Source: Diphasiastrum complanatum (taxonomy: Eukaryota; Streptophyta; Lycopodiopsida; Lycopodiales; Lycopodiaceae). From it: a DNA stretch of 64,000 bases. Under the pieces are notes generated by a model. That model did not search any database. It saw nothing but the letters and a program-made list of their open reading frames with translations, and was not told the DNA's origin. This document shows positions 1 to 12,326 of this stretch, in pieces. The translations under genes were made by a program, and so were the position numbers. The stretch is from assembly GCA_029204225.1 (NCBI GenBank), contig CM055103.1, positions 47,666,458-47,730,457 of the forward strand. Direction: 5' to 3'. The stretch's first letter is position 1. Every line of letters starts with the position of its first letter.

Positions 1-2850
1 ATGAAGATAAAAACCTAGGGTTTGATGACAATCGCAGTTTTGGTGGGGATTTTGGCGGCAGCGATATTCAGAATTCTGTTGCTCCAGGGAATAAGCTATA
101 CGTGGGAAATTTACCCTGGTCTTGTGATAGTCAGCAACTAGCCGATATATTTCAAGATGCAGGAATAGTAGATGTGGTTGAGGTGAAATTTCTTGCCCTT
201 GCCCTTATGTTGGTTTTGGATAATGGATGCTGATTCAGGGAAGTGGCAGGCGCTTTGCTGAAATGTTGCGAAAGTTAAGAGATTTCGAATAATGTGGAAC
301 AACTTATTTTCACTCACAGTTTTTATCGATAGTCCTTATTTGAATCATCTGGAAGACTTGGCTAAGCATTGTGAAACATCTTTACAGAATATTGTGAGAC
401 ATTAGCTAGAGTGACAATCGTTTCTTTTCTATTTCTTTTCTAACTAGGTACCAGATACACAGATTAATGCTATTACCCGTGCTGTGGCTTTTCCACTGAG
501 CTGGTTATTTTCGATTCCTTTGTCAGGTGTTGCTCTGTTTCATTTTCTAGTTCACTGTGTGACAGCTATTTTTGTTGTTTGATATACCTAAGGTGATTTA
601 TGACAAGGACACTGGAAGAAGCAGAGGCTTTGGTTTCGTGACAATGGCTTCAGCGGAAGATGCTGAGACAGCTATTTCGAAGCTGGACGGATATGTGAGT
701 TTGCGCCACTCCCTTAAACCCTTTTTGTAATAAGAATTTATTTAGGGTTTTATGAATTCTATTCAGAGTTTTCAGCTTGAAATCATAGCTAGTACCTTTT
801 TTAACCTCTTCTTGGTAGTTACAAAGTGGCACACCACTGTCCATTTTGTTGCGAATATTCTGAACACAATGACGGATCATGGAATATGGCATTGCACTTT
901 TCCTTGACGCTGATGATACAGAACCTTTCCATCTTTTTTCTACCTTTAAACATTTCTTTATGTTCCAAAAGCACCTGCAGAAAAGTTTCACAAAATTAGA
1001 TCCACGATCTGGGGTGTTGAATGCCACCATTTCCATTTTGTATCTAGGTAGGCGAAGCAGATATGTTGATCCCATCTTATGATCTATTTTCCTATTAAAA
1101 CACTTCTGGCAAAGGATATTCTTGACCATAAAAGATTGACTATCATCAGATCATTGAGTAGGATTTAGTATGAAGTTCATGGGTATTAGGATTGCCTCTC
1201 AAGCGTCGGAATTTACCATAGCACATCATGGCCCTGTCAAGAGTATTGATGTCTTGCTTCATGTTTGAGAGAGACGCAAAAGTTCCATAGGCAGCTGCTT
1301 AATACACGGTATTGCTGTAATTGTTCTGGTGATATGCACGTCACTTGACCATTTGCATCCTGAACTTTTCACCACACTTACTCGGCCTCCATTAATTGCA
1401 TCTTTCTTTCTCATGTTAAAAGGATAGGAGCTCTATGATCAGTATTTTTCAATGTTTTGGGAGATGAGTCATCTCAGATTTTAGGAAACATAGCACTGGT
1501 GTCTTCACCTCAAGTTTCTTTTTGGCATTACATGTGTATAGTCATCAGAGATCACGTGGTCTACAAGTTTTACTGTATGCAGGCTATCTGTAAATGCATG
1601 CACAATTATGAAATTTATGGATGTTAGGATTGCCTCCCAAGCTTCTGATTCTCCACTTCATATCATGGTCAATCTACTCCTTTATCTCTGTCAAGAGTAG
1701 TCATGGCTTGCTACATGTTTGAAAGAGATGGAAATGTAGATAATTTTTTTTGTGTTCCAATTTCCAAGAAAGCACTTTCATTTATAGGCGTGTCATTTGT
1801 CTGTGTGCATATCAACCTTTTCTTATCCCACACACGTTCTCTGCCTAAATCAATTGCAGAGTTCTATGTCAAGGAACAGAGTGCACGATTAGTATTCTTT
1901 CATGATTCAGAGAGGTTGTTATGTCTGAGTTTAAGAATTATTGCACTGTTCTCTTCATTTTGAACTGAGTGGCATGCATGTGCTGTACTCTTTTATCCCA
2001 GGCATTATGTGTGTGTAATCATCAGCTTCTTTCTATATGCTTCCCAGGTTTTTCTGTATGTTGGCTATTAATCTTATTTGCAGATTTTTGTATTCTTTTA
2101 TCGGGTGGATCTTGTGAATCTTTCTGAAGTTTTCTGGTTTTGCAAACATATATACTATACTGGTGTTTTGTGGACGATCTCTTTAGTGTGTAGTAGTTGG
2201 ATCTCGTTTAAGTTTGAAGCATTTATGACATTTAGCCACTGCTATTGGTGCTTTGCCTATGTTATAGACTTCTATATGACGGTGATTTTCAATTGCAGGA
2301 ACTTGGAGGTCGGTCAATCAGAGTGAATTTCCCATTATCTTCTAAGGGAGGAGGAGCTTTTCGTTCCCCAGGTGGATTCAGTTCCCCGGGTGGATTCAGT
2401 TCCCCAGGTGGATTTAGTTCCCGAAATGAATTTGGGGCTTCTGAAAACTCTAGCAAAGTATTTGTGGGCAATCTACCATGGGGGGTAGATGATGTAACCC
2501 TTGAGGGACTGTTCAATGCACATGGCAGCATTGTAGAAGCAAGAGTCATTTATGACCGTGACACTGGCAGATCTCGTGGTTTTGGTTTTGTGACTTTTTC
2601 GTCGCCTAATGAAGCAAACCAGGCAGTCTCAGTTTTGAATGGATCGGTAAGCTCTATGATCACGTGGGTCTCCTTCCTGTTGATTTGAATTCTTTTTGTG
2701 TTGATGTGAAAGTGTACATTTATTGTTGAAGCTCATGTTGAGTTAGTTTTGATGGTATCATGTTGCAAATTGTGGATTTCCTGCCAGAACTATGAAGGCA
2801 GGCCCTTGCGTGTCAACATTGCAGGCGACCGGCCAGCCATGAGGTTCTAA
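1..2850 (+). CDS. Chloroplast ribonucleoprotein with two RRM domains, CP29-like (5'-partial, 4 coding exons)
   Basis: Coding exons are read at 3-182, 593-694, 2299-2646 and 2788-2850 (stop TAA), giving 230 codons in one frame; all three introns are GT-AG. The start and any transit peptide lie upstream of the window. RRM1 has RNP2 LYVGNL and RNP1 [11 protein letters not shown]2 has VFVGNL and RGFGFVTF. Both RRMs carry the [15 protein letters not shown] signature of plant chloroplast ribonucleoproteins (cp28/cp29/cp31 family). These are nucleus-encoded stromal proteins that bind and stabilise plastid mRNAs and help editing and splicing. A Gly/Ser-rich linker between the RRMs points to the CP29 subgroup rather than the acidic cp31 group; this subgroup call is an inference. 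The linker holds three copies of an 18-bp unit coding SPGGFS (about 2369-2422). No disabling change is seen, so the gene looks functional. Intron 2 (695-2298) is long and contains an old tandem duplication. Confidence 0.9.
1165..2080. repeat. Diverged tandem duplication inside intron 2 of the ribonucleoprotein gene
   Basis: Two blocks of roughly 450 bp, about 1165-1610 and 1610-2080, share ordered similarity. The phrase ATTAGGATTGCCTC is near 1186 and again near 1625; TGTCAAGAGTA near 1238 and 1688; GTCATCAGAG near 1541 and the related ATCATCAGC near 2019; TGTATGCAGGCTATC near 1575 and TGTATGTTGGCTATT near 2056. Divergence is high, so the duplication is old. No coding potential is seen in either copy. 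Confidence 0.6.
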
Positions 2851-5800
2851 TATTGGCCATCAGTAAGTCAGGGTCACATGAATTTTCTCTTTTATGTCCT
2901 AGTTTCCTGAATCTCAGCTGATTATACCCAGCTGAAATGACGAATGCTTACTTTATACTGAAGCTTGACTTTTAAAGCTTCTGCTCTATGCACCATGTTG
3001 TTTTCACATGTCCAACTGCAGGTAAGAGAAGTTATAGGTCATTTTCATTTTAGCTTTAAAGGCAGCATTTATAATGAGTTTTTGCACAGTTTTTGTGGAG
3101 GAGCTAATCCTTCACAAGCCATGTCTGGTGGCTTGTAGTTATCACTGTAGATTGTGATAGTTGGTGTTTTGAATTGGTGGTCTTTGATCCGGAACATAAA
3201 ATGTATATTCCTGATAAATCAATTCTCTTTCAGAACAGAACTTGTGTGTCAAGAATTTTGCTATCATGGTTTGCGAAGAATATAGCATCTTGCTAGGAAG
3301 ATAGTGTCAAAATTGTGAAAGAACCCAAATATATACTGAGAAAGTTATAAATCAACTGTTTACATGCTCGTAGTCTACTTGTTGCCATTTGAAAGCATAT
3401 AACGCAAATGCCGTTTTGTTTTTTAATCTGGGTACCTGGATCTGATGATGCTTCTTGTTTTTTTTGTGATGCGAAGTGAGTAGTCATCAATCATTTCTTT
3501 TTCTGATGTGGAATAAGCAATCAGTTGCTTTGCAAGTGTAGCCTGCTAAAAAGACGTTTCTAGTAATATCTGGGTACATGGCTGAGAGAATCGTGAGACT
3601 TTGATGTAAGAAGCATTTTTAGGAATGGCATCTTCTGTAGTTTTCAATGTCAAGTTGACAAATAAATTATTTTTTCATGTCAACTCTTCACCTTGCTTGT
3701 TGAATACACTCTTTTACAAATGTGAGTAAATTGTGACTTTATCCAATTCCATTTCTTAATTGAAAATTTTCAGTCTTTGTTTCACAATTTATAAATAAAG
3801 CCTTGAAGACGTACATTAGGTTACAATCTTCTTGTCCTTAGACTTGATTTTCTGCCTCCAATTTATTGCCTTTTTCTTGTACATATGGCTTCTAAAAACA
3901 GGTATTGTCCTTTGATTATTGCAAATCGTATTTTCTGGAAGCATTTATTGTTCCAGCCTTGGTTTTTATCTTTATACCAAATACACAAGTAGGCCCTCTG
4001 GGGGCTGCAATTTTGTATGATCAATTAATTCAAGAGTGCGGTACTGGAGAGGGGGCTTGGTTGGTGAAGCTCCTCTCCCCACAAGGTCTGGAGTTGATCG
4101 TTGCCAAGTTCACATCGGCATGTTGGCTAGAACTGATACTGGTTTTGTGCTCTCCTCTCTGTGAGTTCTGGAGCTGATCCTTATCAAGTCCACATCAACA
4201 TCTTGACTACAGCCCCAAAATGGCCTTTGGGTCCAATTGCGTACATGGCCTCATGCCTTGTTGTCAAAGAACTTTATTGCAAGATGTGCCATCAAGTTGA
4301 AATGGCACATTGGCAGCTGTTCAAAAGAATGTAAATGAATTTAAGCAATGTCCATAGTAATCTCATCTGCTGAGTTGGTATAATTTTTTGTGGTTTGACA
4401 CCTTTGGAACTGCTTGTCCCCTTTTTTATTTCGGATATTATTCTAGACATAACATTGTCATATCTAGTTTTCTGAGATGTACTACAAGACTAAAAAACCA
4501 AGGTCATTTGCTTATACTTCTCTGTGGAATATCATATTTGTAATAGTAGGTATGAAAGTCATATGTTTCTATTGGGGCCAAGAAGTTTATTCATCTTTGT
4601 TTCGAGTAAATCATCTTCGGATTGATTATTTTTTGTTGACATTGTAGTGATGTCTAGGAATGGTACCCTTTGCCAATGTTTGAAATTGCAGTTGCATTTT
4701 ATTGAAGTGCATGTTTTTTCCTTTAGTTGGAATTGATTCCTTGATCGACAGTATGTACAAGTATTATTGCGATGATGTTCTGAGGTGTGCTTTTGAGAAA
4801 TTTTTAAATTTTTAAATTTTTTGTAGTTATACAGTTGTTGCTATTGTAGGTGAGCGCACATGCACATGCCACTTGCACTAGTATCATTGTATGTTTAATG
4901 TAGTGAAAGTCTTTGAAGTATTCATAGTCTGCATCAGCTGTGATATAAGCCACATCAAAGTTGACATACTAGATACCCTTATCCCACTATACTACTACAA
5001 GAGAAATATGGCATTATGCAATGTCATTGGATTGGCTTATATGGTGATTAGACCAAAAGGATGTTCAAGTTAATTGTAAAAAGAACTAATTTTCAAGATG
5101 TGAGAAATCTGGCTAAAGTAACTTTTTTTTAAATATAGCAAATACAAAAGTCTTCTTTAGTCCTTTTAACCAAAGCCCAAAAACAATCAAAAGACATCAA
5201 GAACTAATGAGGCTTGAAAGGAATCTAGAGTTCAAAAATTTGAGTAGTTTCTGTTGTTTAGAGAGGCTGTGATCTTATTGACCAAATTGAAAAACATTAG
5301 AAAGATGGTGAGAGTTATGGGGCTTAAAACAATTGTCAAATTTTCAAGAATTGATTACTTGTGCATTATTCTAGAAAGTCTATGAGAGCCATTGTTTAAA
5401 TTATCTTTGTAAAGTGTCAAGGTCCTTCCAAACCTTGAACATAGTCTCCAATGTTGGATTACAAAATGTTTAGGAACTAAGAAAAATGTTGGTGCCAACA
5501 TGTTTTGAAACCATTGCCTCTTTTGGTAGACCTTATCAAATGAAAGGAGACAAGAAACAAAAAGTTCCATGCCATTTGATGCAATTGTGTTCTTTTTGTG
5601 GAGCTGTTTTTTCCACAAAAAAGCAGCAAACTAGTCATGAATGAAATATTCTAGATTTAAAAAAGAAGCTAAAGTGTTATTATTGTTGGGAAATAAGTTT
5701 TACTTTAATAGTTGTAGGCAACCCACTTTTTACTTGATCCATAAGCTTGTCATGGTTTCACAAGAATGACTTTGAAATATGCACTTGACTTGCATGAAGA

Positions 5801-6087
5801 TGTTAACAAATCAAATTTTGAGATTGTAGACACATGAGAAAGGTGATTTGGAAAATGATCCACTTAATGCCAATATGATTGTTAAGGATAGGTGTAGCTT
5901 TGGAAAAGTAACATATTTAAATATATGACAGTGGAAGTATTTTAGGATCACTACAAAACACATAACATAAGCATTTGTTGGATAATAAATACCGAATGCC
6001 TCGAGTCTAGACATCTTGCAAGTAAGTATATCGAGGGTTTTGCCAAATACATTGATTGTTATTACTAGTAACATGTAGTCTACATAA
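2851..6087. other. 3' flank of the ribonucleoprotein gene; no gene recognised
   Basis: The first few hundred bases are probably 3' UTR. A donor-like CA/GTAAGT near 2860 and acceptor-like pyrimidine tract plus GCAG near 3020 could delimit a UTR intron. At 4084-4130 and 4165-4210 there is a diverged 47-bp direct repeat (TCTGGAG.TGATC..T..CAAG). From about 5100 to 6087 the sequence is AT-rich with many stops in all frames; no protein family is recognised. Confidence 0.5.
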
Positions 6088-6320
6088 TTGAAGGTAGTCA
6101 ATAAAGTTGTAGCTATGTCATTTCATGCTTCACATTCCGCAGTTCCTCAAGAATCATCTGGAGAATATGTAAGCAAGCGATTCAAGAACTACTTGTTACA
6201 TGTAAGTGTGAAGCATGAACTGACTGCCTCCTACACTCCTGAGCATAATGGAGTTCCCAAAACGGACAGTTGAACCATGGTTGAAAGTGCAAGAAGCATG
6301 TTGCACTTGAAAGGTTTGCC
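6088..6320 (+). mobile_element. Copia integrase fragment (degenerate)
   Basis: Translation around 6145-6310 gives SGEYVSKRFKNYLLH, then VKHELTASYTPEHNGV and TMVESARSML, the familiar end of a Ty1/Copia integrase core (a GEF..K.F..Y....I....T..YTP..NGVAERKNRT..E.ARSML pattern). A stop and a frame change break it near 6270. The flanking 900 bp up to 7190 lack integrase homology and carry a 23-base C run at 6575-6597, so the element was interrupted or rearranged here. Confidence 0.75.
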
Positions 6321-6574
6321 TACGAATTTGGGCAGAAGCAATCACAATCAGACATCATCCATTAGGGCTCTCTTGTGTGTTGACAAGAGTATCTAATCCA
6401 CAAACCAAATTCGAAGGTTAACTTTGCCATTATCTCAATTATAGACACAACAGATTTTTGAATTTCAAGTTGTGCAAATAAATATAACTATTTCTTGGAT
6501 ATGCTTTATTAAAGAAACCTAGTAGCTGAGTTTTACTCTCAAGATTTGTTTTCTTAACGAAAAACTTAGTTCTT

Positions 6575-6597
6575 CCCCCCCCCCCCCCCCCCCCCCC
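6575..6597. repeat. Homopolymer run of 23 C
   Basis: Uninterrupted C tract in an AT-rich setting between two pieces of a broken Copia element. Such a run is unstable in replication and prone to assembly error, so its exact length is uncertain. Confidence 0.9.
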
Positions 6598-7189
6598 TCC
6601 AAACGTTTTGAAGCAACTTTGTCCCATTTATCCTAATTATATCAAAAAAAATACCAATCCTAGTTTTTCTTCTTTGTGGCATGCATACTTACTCATTGTT
6701 GGCAGTCTTTGCTAAACTTGTCGGCTCTACCAATGACTCCACTTATATTAGCTCTGCATCTAAACCCACTTCTACAACTATTACACCTCTTCTACATATC
6801 ACATTTCAGCTCCCTTTTTTTTAAAGATTTTCTACCTATGCCCACCTGCCTACAAAAAAAGCAGGTGGGCATTTTACAAATGTTAAACATGAGGTAACAA
6901 AACACATCATTATAATCTCCAAAATTTCAATCATGATCTAGGCTGCATAGAAGTCTAGCAATGCTCAACAATCTATTTTCTAGCAATACTTAGCACCACT
7001 TTCTCCAACAAAAATTGACGAAAGTTTTTCCATGCCATGACAACTTATGCATGTTGGCATCTCTTCATATCACAGACACAAATAGATGAGAAAATAAACA
7101 ACCTTACAAAATAGAAAGTAATTTGAACCAACTTGAACTCAATAATAAGAAATCAGTTGTGATATCAATAACCCAAAATTTGAATAGAG

Positions 7190-8773
7190 CACAACCCTAG
7201 AAAACAAGACACCGTATGAGATGTGGACAAGTAAGAAGCTTGATCTGTCGTACGTACATGTGTTTGGATGTGCAACATACAAGTACATACCAAAAAAAAA
7301 CAGAAGCAAGCTCGACGAAAAGTTGGAGCAAACAGTCATGGCCAAATACTTGAATGGATTACAACCTAAGGTCAAAGAAAGTTGTGTCAAGTAGAGATGT
7401 GAAGTTCGATGAATCTACATTTCCAGGATTGAAGGAAGAAAAGGGCCCTGAGATCTTCACACTGCTACCAATTCAAGAGGGAGATCGAGGCCAAACATCA
7501 AATCAGAACATCAAGCCCCAAACTGCAGAGCAGGAAGCTGAAGATCAACCTACGAAGAAGAAACGAACTAGCAATGACAAACATGACCAAGAAGGTCAAC
7601 AAGGCAAAGAAGACCTCTAGATCGATACATTAACAATCTTCAATGGAACAAAGATGCAGATTTCGAATTCTGCAGCTTCACTGAAGAACCGACAACCTAC
7701 CAAGAAGCTATCCAGAGTCCAGAGGGAGAATTCTAGAAGCAGACAATGTCGAAAGAGATTGAATCAATGAGGCAGAATGAGGCATGGACACTGGAGCCAC
7801 TGCCCGAAGATAAAAAGATCGTCGACCGCAAATGGGTTTACAAAAGGAAAATAAAATTACATGCCACCATCGGATGCTACAAGGCCAAACTTGTCGCCAA
7901 GGGCTACACACAAAGGTAGGGTATCGATTACTTTGATATCTACTCACCAATGGTGAAGATAACAAAAGCATTTGACTGCTCCTTGCATACGCAACACAAT
8001 ACAATCTGAAAATACACCAGATTGATGTCAAAACAGCCTTTTTCCACGGAGATATAGAGGAAGAACTTTTCATGAAGCAGCTTGAAAGATTCGAAGACCC
8101 TGACAATCGACAGTATGTTTGTCGGTTGCATCGATGCATTTATGGTCTGAAGAAGGCATCACGAGCTTGGTACAAGAAGTTCGACAATCTTCTGAAGTCT
8201 CTAGGCTGCATTCCTACACAACTTGACTGTAATGTCTATATAAAAAGAGTAGGAATTGATTCTAACTATTTTTGTAGATGACTCCTTGATGATAGGAAAC
8301 TCTTTGATGCTGATCAAAAAAATGAAGAGTCCGATATCTACAAATTATAAAATTACAGATTTGGGAGAAGCAACAAAATGCCTTGGGCTGGAGATCAGAA
8401 GAGATCGAATCAAAGGAGTAATGCATCTGAGTCAATCAAAATACGTCGAAAGGGTGCTGAAGTAGTAACGAATGATGGACTACAAAGAAAAAGCCACACC
8501 AATGATAGCTGGAGCCAGATTGACGAAGCAGGACTGCCCGAACACAGATGAGGAGAGATAGAGGATGGAAGGTATACCACACCAAAATTTGATCGGTAGT
8601 CTGATGTATCTCACAATCTGTACTAGACCCAATTTGGCCTTCCCTGTCTACACATTGTGCCAATTCTCCTCAAATCCTGGCATGGCACATTGGCAAATGG
8701 CGAAAAGAATTCTGCAATATCTGAAAGGCACCCAAAATATGGGATTGATCTATAAAGCAGAAAAAGAAGAAAA
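7190..8773 (+). mobile_element. Copia integrase tail, reverse transcriptase and start of RNase H (degenerate)
   Basis: From about 7195 the frame reads TPYEMWTSKKLDLSYVHVFG, then CATYKYIPKKNRSKLDEK: the conserved C-terminal part of Copia integrase. After an RE-rich linker with stops comes the RT: EIESMRQNEAW near 7755, VDRKWVYKRK, KAKLVAKGYTQ, a frame change, then CRLHRCIYGLKKASRAWYKK (8123-8180), FVDDSLMIG (catalytic FVDD, near 8266), LGEATKCLGLEI, and NLIGSLMYL.ICTRPNLAF (8588-8640). It ends at QMAKRILQYLKGTQNMGLIY, where RNase H should begin. Several stops and frame changes make it a dead copy. It is followed without a gap at 8774 by gag sequence of another Copia copy. Confidence 0.9.
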
Positions 8774-9470
8774 ATGATTCAAGAGGGCAAAGGCAAAGGC
8801 AAGTGGTCAAAGGCTCAAGATCAAGGTGAGACTTTCTCTTTTGGAAAAAAGAAAGATAAGTCTAAGTTGAAATGCTTTTATTGTGGAATCAAAGGGCATT
8901 TTGCTAATGAATGTTTGAAGAAGCAAAGAGATGAAGGTAGCAAGCAAATCTACTTTACTACTAATGATGAGGATCTAGGTGGTTGTGGTTCTCTTTTGAT
9001 GTGTTCTTCAAGTCCAATATCAAGTGAAGGTGACAAAGATTCATGGTGGATTGATAGTGGAGCTAGTTCACACATGACTAATCACAAGGAATTCTTTACT
9101 TCTTTGGTCACTTATGATGGAGCCAAGAAAGCAATTCACATGGCCAATGGTGGTGAGTGTGTGATCGAAGGTATTGGTTCAATTTCTATTTGTCTTTCTA
9201 CTAATAGGAAAGCAAGACTTGATGGTGTTATTTACATTCCTTCACTTTCAATGAATTTGCTAATTGTTAAGGTCAAATGATAGAGAAAGGATATGATGGT
9301 AAATTTTGGTGGTGATGCTTGTTTCATTACAAAGGAAGGAATCTTGGTTGCTAGGGGAAATAGACAAGGTAGACTTTTCAAGCTTGATACTTTTGTTATG
9401 GCTAACAAAAAGGATGGAATAGAAAAGGAGATTGGTCTCAACTTTCCAAAAGTTTTCTTTTAACATCAAT
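8774..9470 (+). mobile_element. Copia gag end and protease fragment
   Basis: An open frame of 168 codons (8774-9280) begins with a lysine-rich gag tail. It contains a CCHC zinc knuckle, CFYCGIKGHFANEC (8873-8914), then the protease active-site motif WWIDSGASSHMT (about 9046-9081) and the conserved GVIYIPSLSMNLL. After a frame change near 9275, GRLFKLDTF marks the pre-integrase region, and homology fades by 9470. This block belongs at the 5' half of a Copia element yet lies directly downstream of an RT, so 8773/8774 is a rearrangement or nested-insertion junction. Confidence 0.85.
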
Positions 9471-9726
9471 AAGATCGGTGAAAGTTTCCTTATGCTAGAT
9501 CTAGGTCAAGATCTAATATGCTTCTTGGAGATGTTCATCTTTGTGCTAACTTGGCTAGTTACGAGGATAATGATGGTGTTTCAATGGTTCTTCATGGCAA
9601 GTGCAAGCATGCAAAAGGTAAGGAAATAGCTAACTTCAACAATGGAGGTGAAGGTTCTTCCTTGGAAAAGATTGTCATTAATGATTTCTTTGATCATATT
9701 TATGTTTTGGTTCATGTTTGATCAAT

Positions 9727-9846
9727 ATCTCTTAGAGTCTGCATCCATTTTGTATGTAGATGTTGATTTCTCTTCATTGGAAGGATTGTTGGTTTGCTCC
9801 TTTATTAACCAAAGATCAGGGACATGGATTTGGATCTTGAATCATC
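9727..9846 (-). mobile_element. Distal RNase H remnant of the antisense Copia copy (left of the insertion)
   Basis: Read on the minus strand, this stretch aligns weakly with the S.W.SKKQ..V.LS..EAEY part of Copia RNase H and has stops. Spacing fits the RNase H start found on the other side of the LTR element at 14738. The inference is that one antisense Copia copy was split by the 9852-14732 insertion; the protein similarity here is weak. Confidence 0.4.
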
Positions 9847-9851
9847 TGAAA
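9847..9851. repeat. Target-site duplication TGAAA, left copy
   Basis: TGAAA directly precedes the 5' LTR and recurs at 14733-14737 directly after the 3' LTR. A 5-bp duplication is the usual product of Copia/Gypsy-type integrases. Confidence 0.9.
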
Positions 9852-10683
9852 TGTGAAAAATGCAAAAATAAGCTTGGTAGAGGCCAATAATCTTGTATAT
9901 AGATAAACACACATGTGTGGAGCCTGTTCCCACGTGTGAAAATAGTGTACTTGTCATGTACCATAATCATATAGGTTGTACATATGATTTAATTCAAGTT
10001 CTAGTGGCTAAAAAGGCCAAAAACTAGTTTTCTAGACATATGACACATGGCATCAATCTATTGATTGCATGAGCCACATCCCTTGGGTAGATGTCATATC
10101 ACATGTGTAGAGGACATCTCACATGTGTGGAATAAGCTGAAGTAGGCGAATTTTGACTTCTAGAAGATTTCCAAGTAGATCTCCGTATAGAAGGAAAATG
10201 GACCAAAAGTGCTCAAAATAGAAGGTTTTGTCCAAGTGTTAGTTTTGCATGATGAATCATCATATGACAAAGCACCTTCACACATGTGGGATCAGAGGGA
10301 TGATAAGTACCACGAGCTCCCACTTATTATATATATAGAGCCACATTTGGCCATAATCAATGTGAGACACCAATCTTGGTTTTGGAAGCAATTTTGAGTG
10401 ATTCTCTCCATTTGTCTACATTTGTTTTGATTGTTTTGAGGTTCTATCAATGTGTACTTGATTTTCAGGTTTTAGTCCGTAATCAGACAGTGTTTCACAC
10501 ATGTGAAACCATAAAGTACACTTACCTTCAATTAATGATTGTTCTTGTTAGGATTTTGTGTCTAGAATTGATCTAGATTGATCTTAATCTGAAGTAGATT
10601 GATAGATCAAGTAATCTGACAACCAATCCCTCTTGAGGATCAGATTAGGATCCACTCTTGGTCCTTTTTGTACTTTTTTCACA
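9852..10683 (+). repeat. 5' LTR (832 bp)
   Basis: Begins TGTGAAAAATGC and ends TTTTTTCACA. A TATA-like TTATTATATATATAGAG is at about 10323-10339. CACATGTG occurs at 9910, 10101, 10121, 10281 and 10498, with CACGTGTG at 9931. Compared with the 3' LTR it has an extra 11 bp near 9937. Confidence 0.93.
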
Positions 10684-10695
10684 TGGTATCAGAGC
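10684..10695 (+). other. Primer-binding site (initiator tRNA-Met type)
   Basis: TGGTATCAGAGC lies immediately after the 5' LTR. This is the standard minus-strand primer site of plant Copia elements, so the parent of this element was probably a Copia lineage (inference, since no pol domain is left). Confidence 0.9.
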
Positions 10696-12326
10696 CTAGT
10701 ACAAGAGGTTTTGTTGAAATTGATAGGGTTAATCCAAATCAAAGCCAAAATTAGCAGTTTTTTGGAAACTAGTCAAATTTTGTGTAGCGAGTTGGATTTG
10801 ATAGCTATTCTCAAAATTTTTGGTCTAGGTCTTGTTGTGGGCTGTAGGAACCCTTTTCACACGTGTGAGGCCGTACAGCTCCAGTTTTGACAGAGAAATT
10901 TCAAAAATTTGTACAATTTGACTCACACACCCAATTTGAGAGATTTTTGGTGCAAAATCAAGCATTTTCTATAGAGAATCTAATCCCTTGATTAGTTCTT
11001 GGATTAGATCAGCCAAGAAATTAAAATTGAAGCTTGAAATAGGTGCATTAATTGATCATCTCTGATTTTTTGAGTGCATGTTGGAGTTGAGAGAGATTTT
11101 GCTAAAAATCATAGATTAAGGAGTGATATGCAAGGTGAGAGGTTGAAATCCATTGTACCATCACTCTAGATTTGTTCAAGAGTGATAGGGTCAAGTTTAG
11201 AAGCATCAATTTGCTAGAAAACATCTTTGGATCTGTCCTCCAAGTGAAACCTTTGAGAGTTTCTAGTGCATATAGAGCATCTATGCAAATCTTTTGTAGA
11301 ATTTGACATAGATTGTAAGGTTTGAAAAGAGTCATTAAGGTGTCTATGGAAAATGTGTAGAGAGAGATCCAATTTTCTAAGAGTTCCTTCCTTTGTAGAG
11401 GGCAAGATCAAGAAGCTCATTTTGTGTTGTTATTGGTGGAGAGTTTGTCTTCTCCTAGGTGATCAAATCTTTCTAAGCGGCATTAGCTCTTTGAAGCACA
11501 ATATCTTAGTGAGAAAAATCACAACTTTTGATTTTGAATTTCATTCCAAGTCTCTAAAGGTAGAGTAATTGGTAGAATCCGATAGGGATGATTGAATCAA
11601 TTTATTGAGCAAAAATTGACACAGTATGTATGAAGCTCAAATTAGTTCTATTCAACTTTCTTTGTGAGAGTATGAGGGTCAATTTGAGATCCCATTGGAT
11701 GTCTAGAATGAGGAGGAGTCCATATTTGAGTATTCATGCATGGTTGAGATCTTTGTGAATCTCTAGTTGTCTAATTTTTTAAGCTTTGTGAAAAATTGAT
11801 GGTATAGTTTGTTGTCAAATCAAATCAAATTCATTCTAAATCTCAAGTGTGAGATTATTTGGGTCAAGAGTGAGTCCAAAAGAAGTGATTAAGTTTGATT
11901 TTCATGTATTTGAAACAAAACCCATCTTTTGTTCAAGAATCTCAAGTGTTGAGAGTACTAGTCAAGTGAAAAGGAAAATCTAGGTGTCATATGTTTTCAT
12001 ATCCATTTCAACTTTCAAAAGAAAGAGTCATTGGTATTTGATGATTCCAATAGGAGATTGGATCTGATTTCTTTAGTGATTTGATTCAAAGATTGTGTGC
12101 TTTTGTCTTAGTGATCAAAGCAAAGTTTCCAAATGAGTAGTCATTACTGTGAAGATTGATTCTTAGGTTTGTGAGCTAGATCTTTTGTAGATCCTTCTAG
12201 ATTGTTGAAGATGTTCAAATCTAGTCTCTTGAAAGTCACAAATTACATTTGTAGAATCATATCACAGGTTTTTATTCACATGGCATCAATAGGTGGCATC
12301 CTATTGAAGGAAAGAAAGGATCCTGA
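10696..12326 (+). other. Untranslated-looking leader of the LTR element
   Basis: About 1.6 kb between the primer site and the first long ORF has only short broken frames and no recognised domain. It is rich in AAATCTC/GAGATTT-like words. A long leader without gag is expected for a large retrotransposon derivative, where it may carry packaging signals; that role is inferred. Confidence 0.5.

Noticed and set aside
650-1129. 159-codon minus-strand open frame opposite the ribonucleoprotein gene
   Set aside because: It overlaps the second RRM exon and intron on the other strand, with no recognisable domain; best explained as a chance frame.
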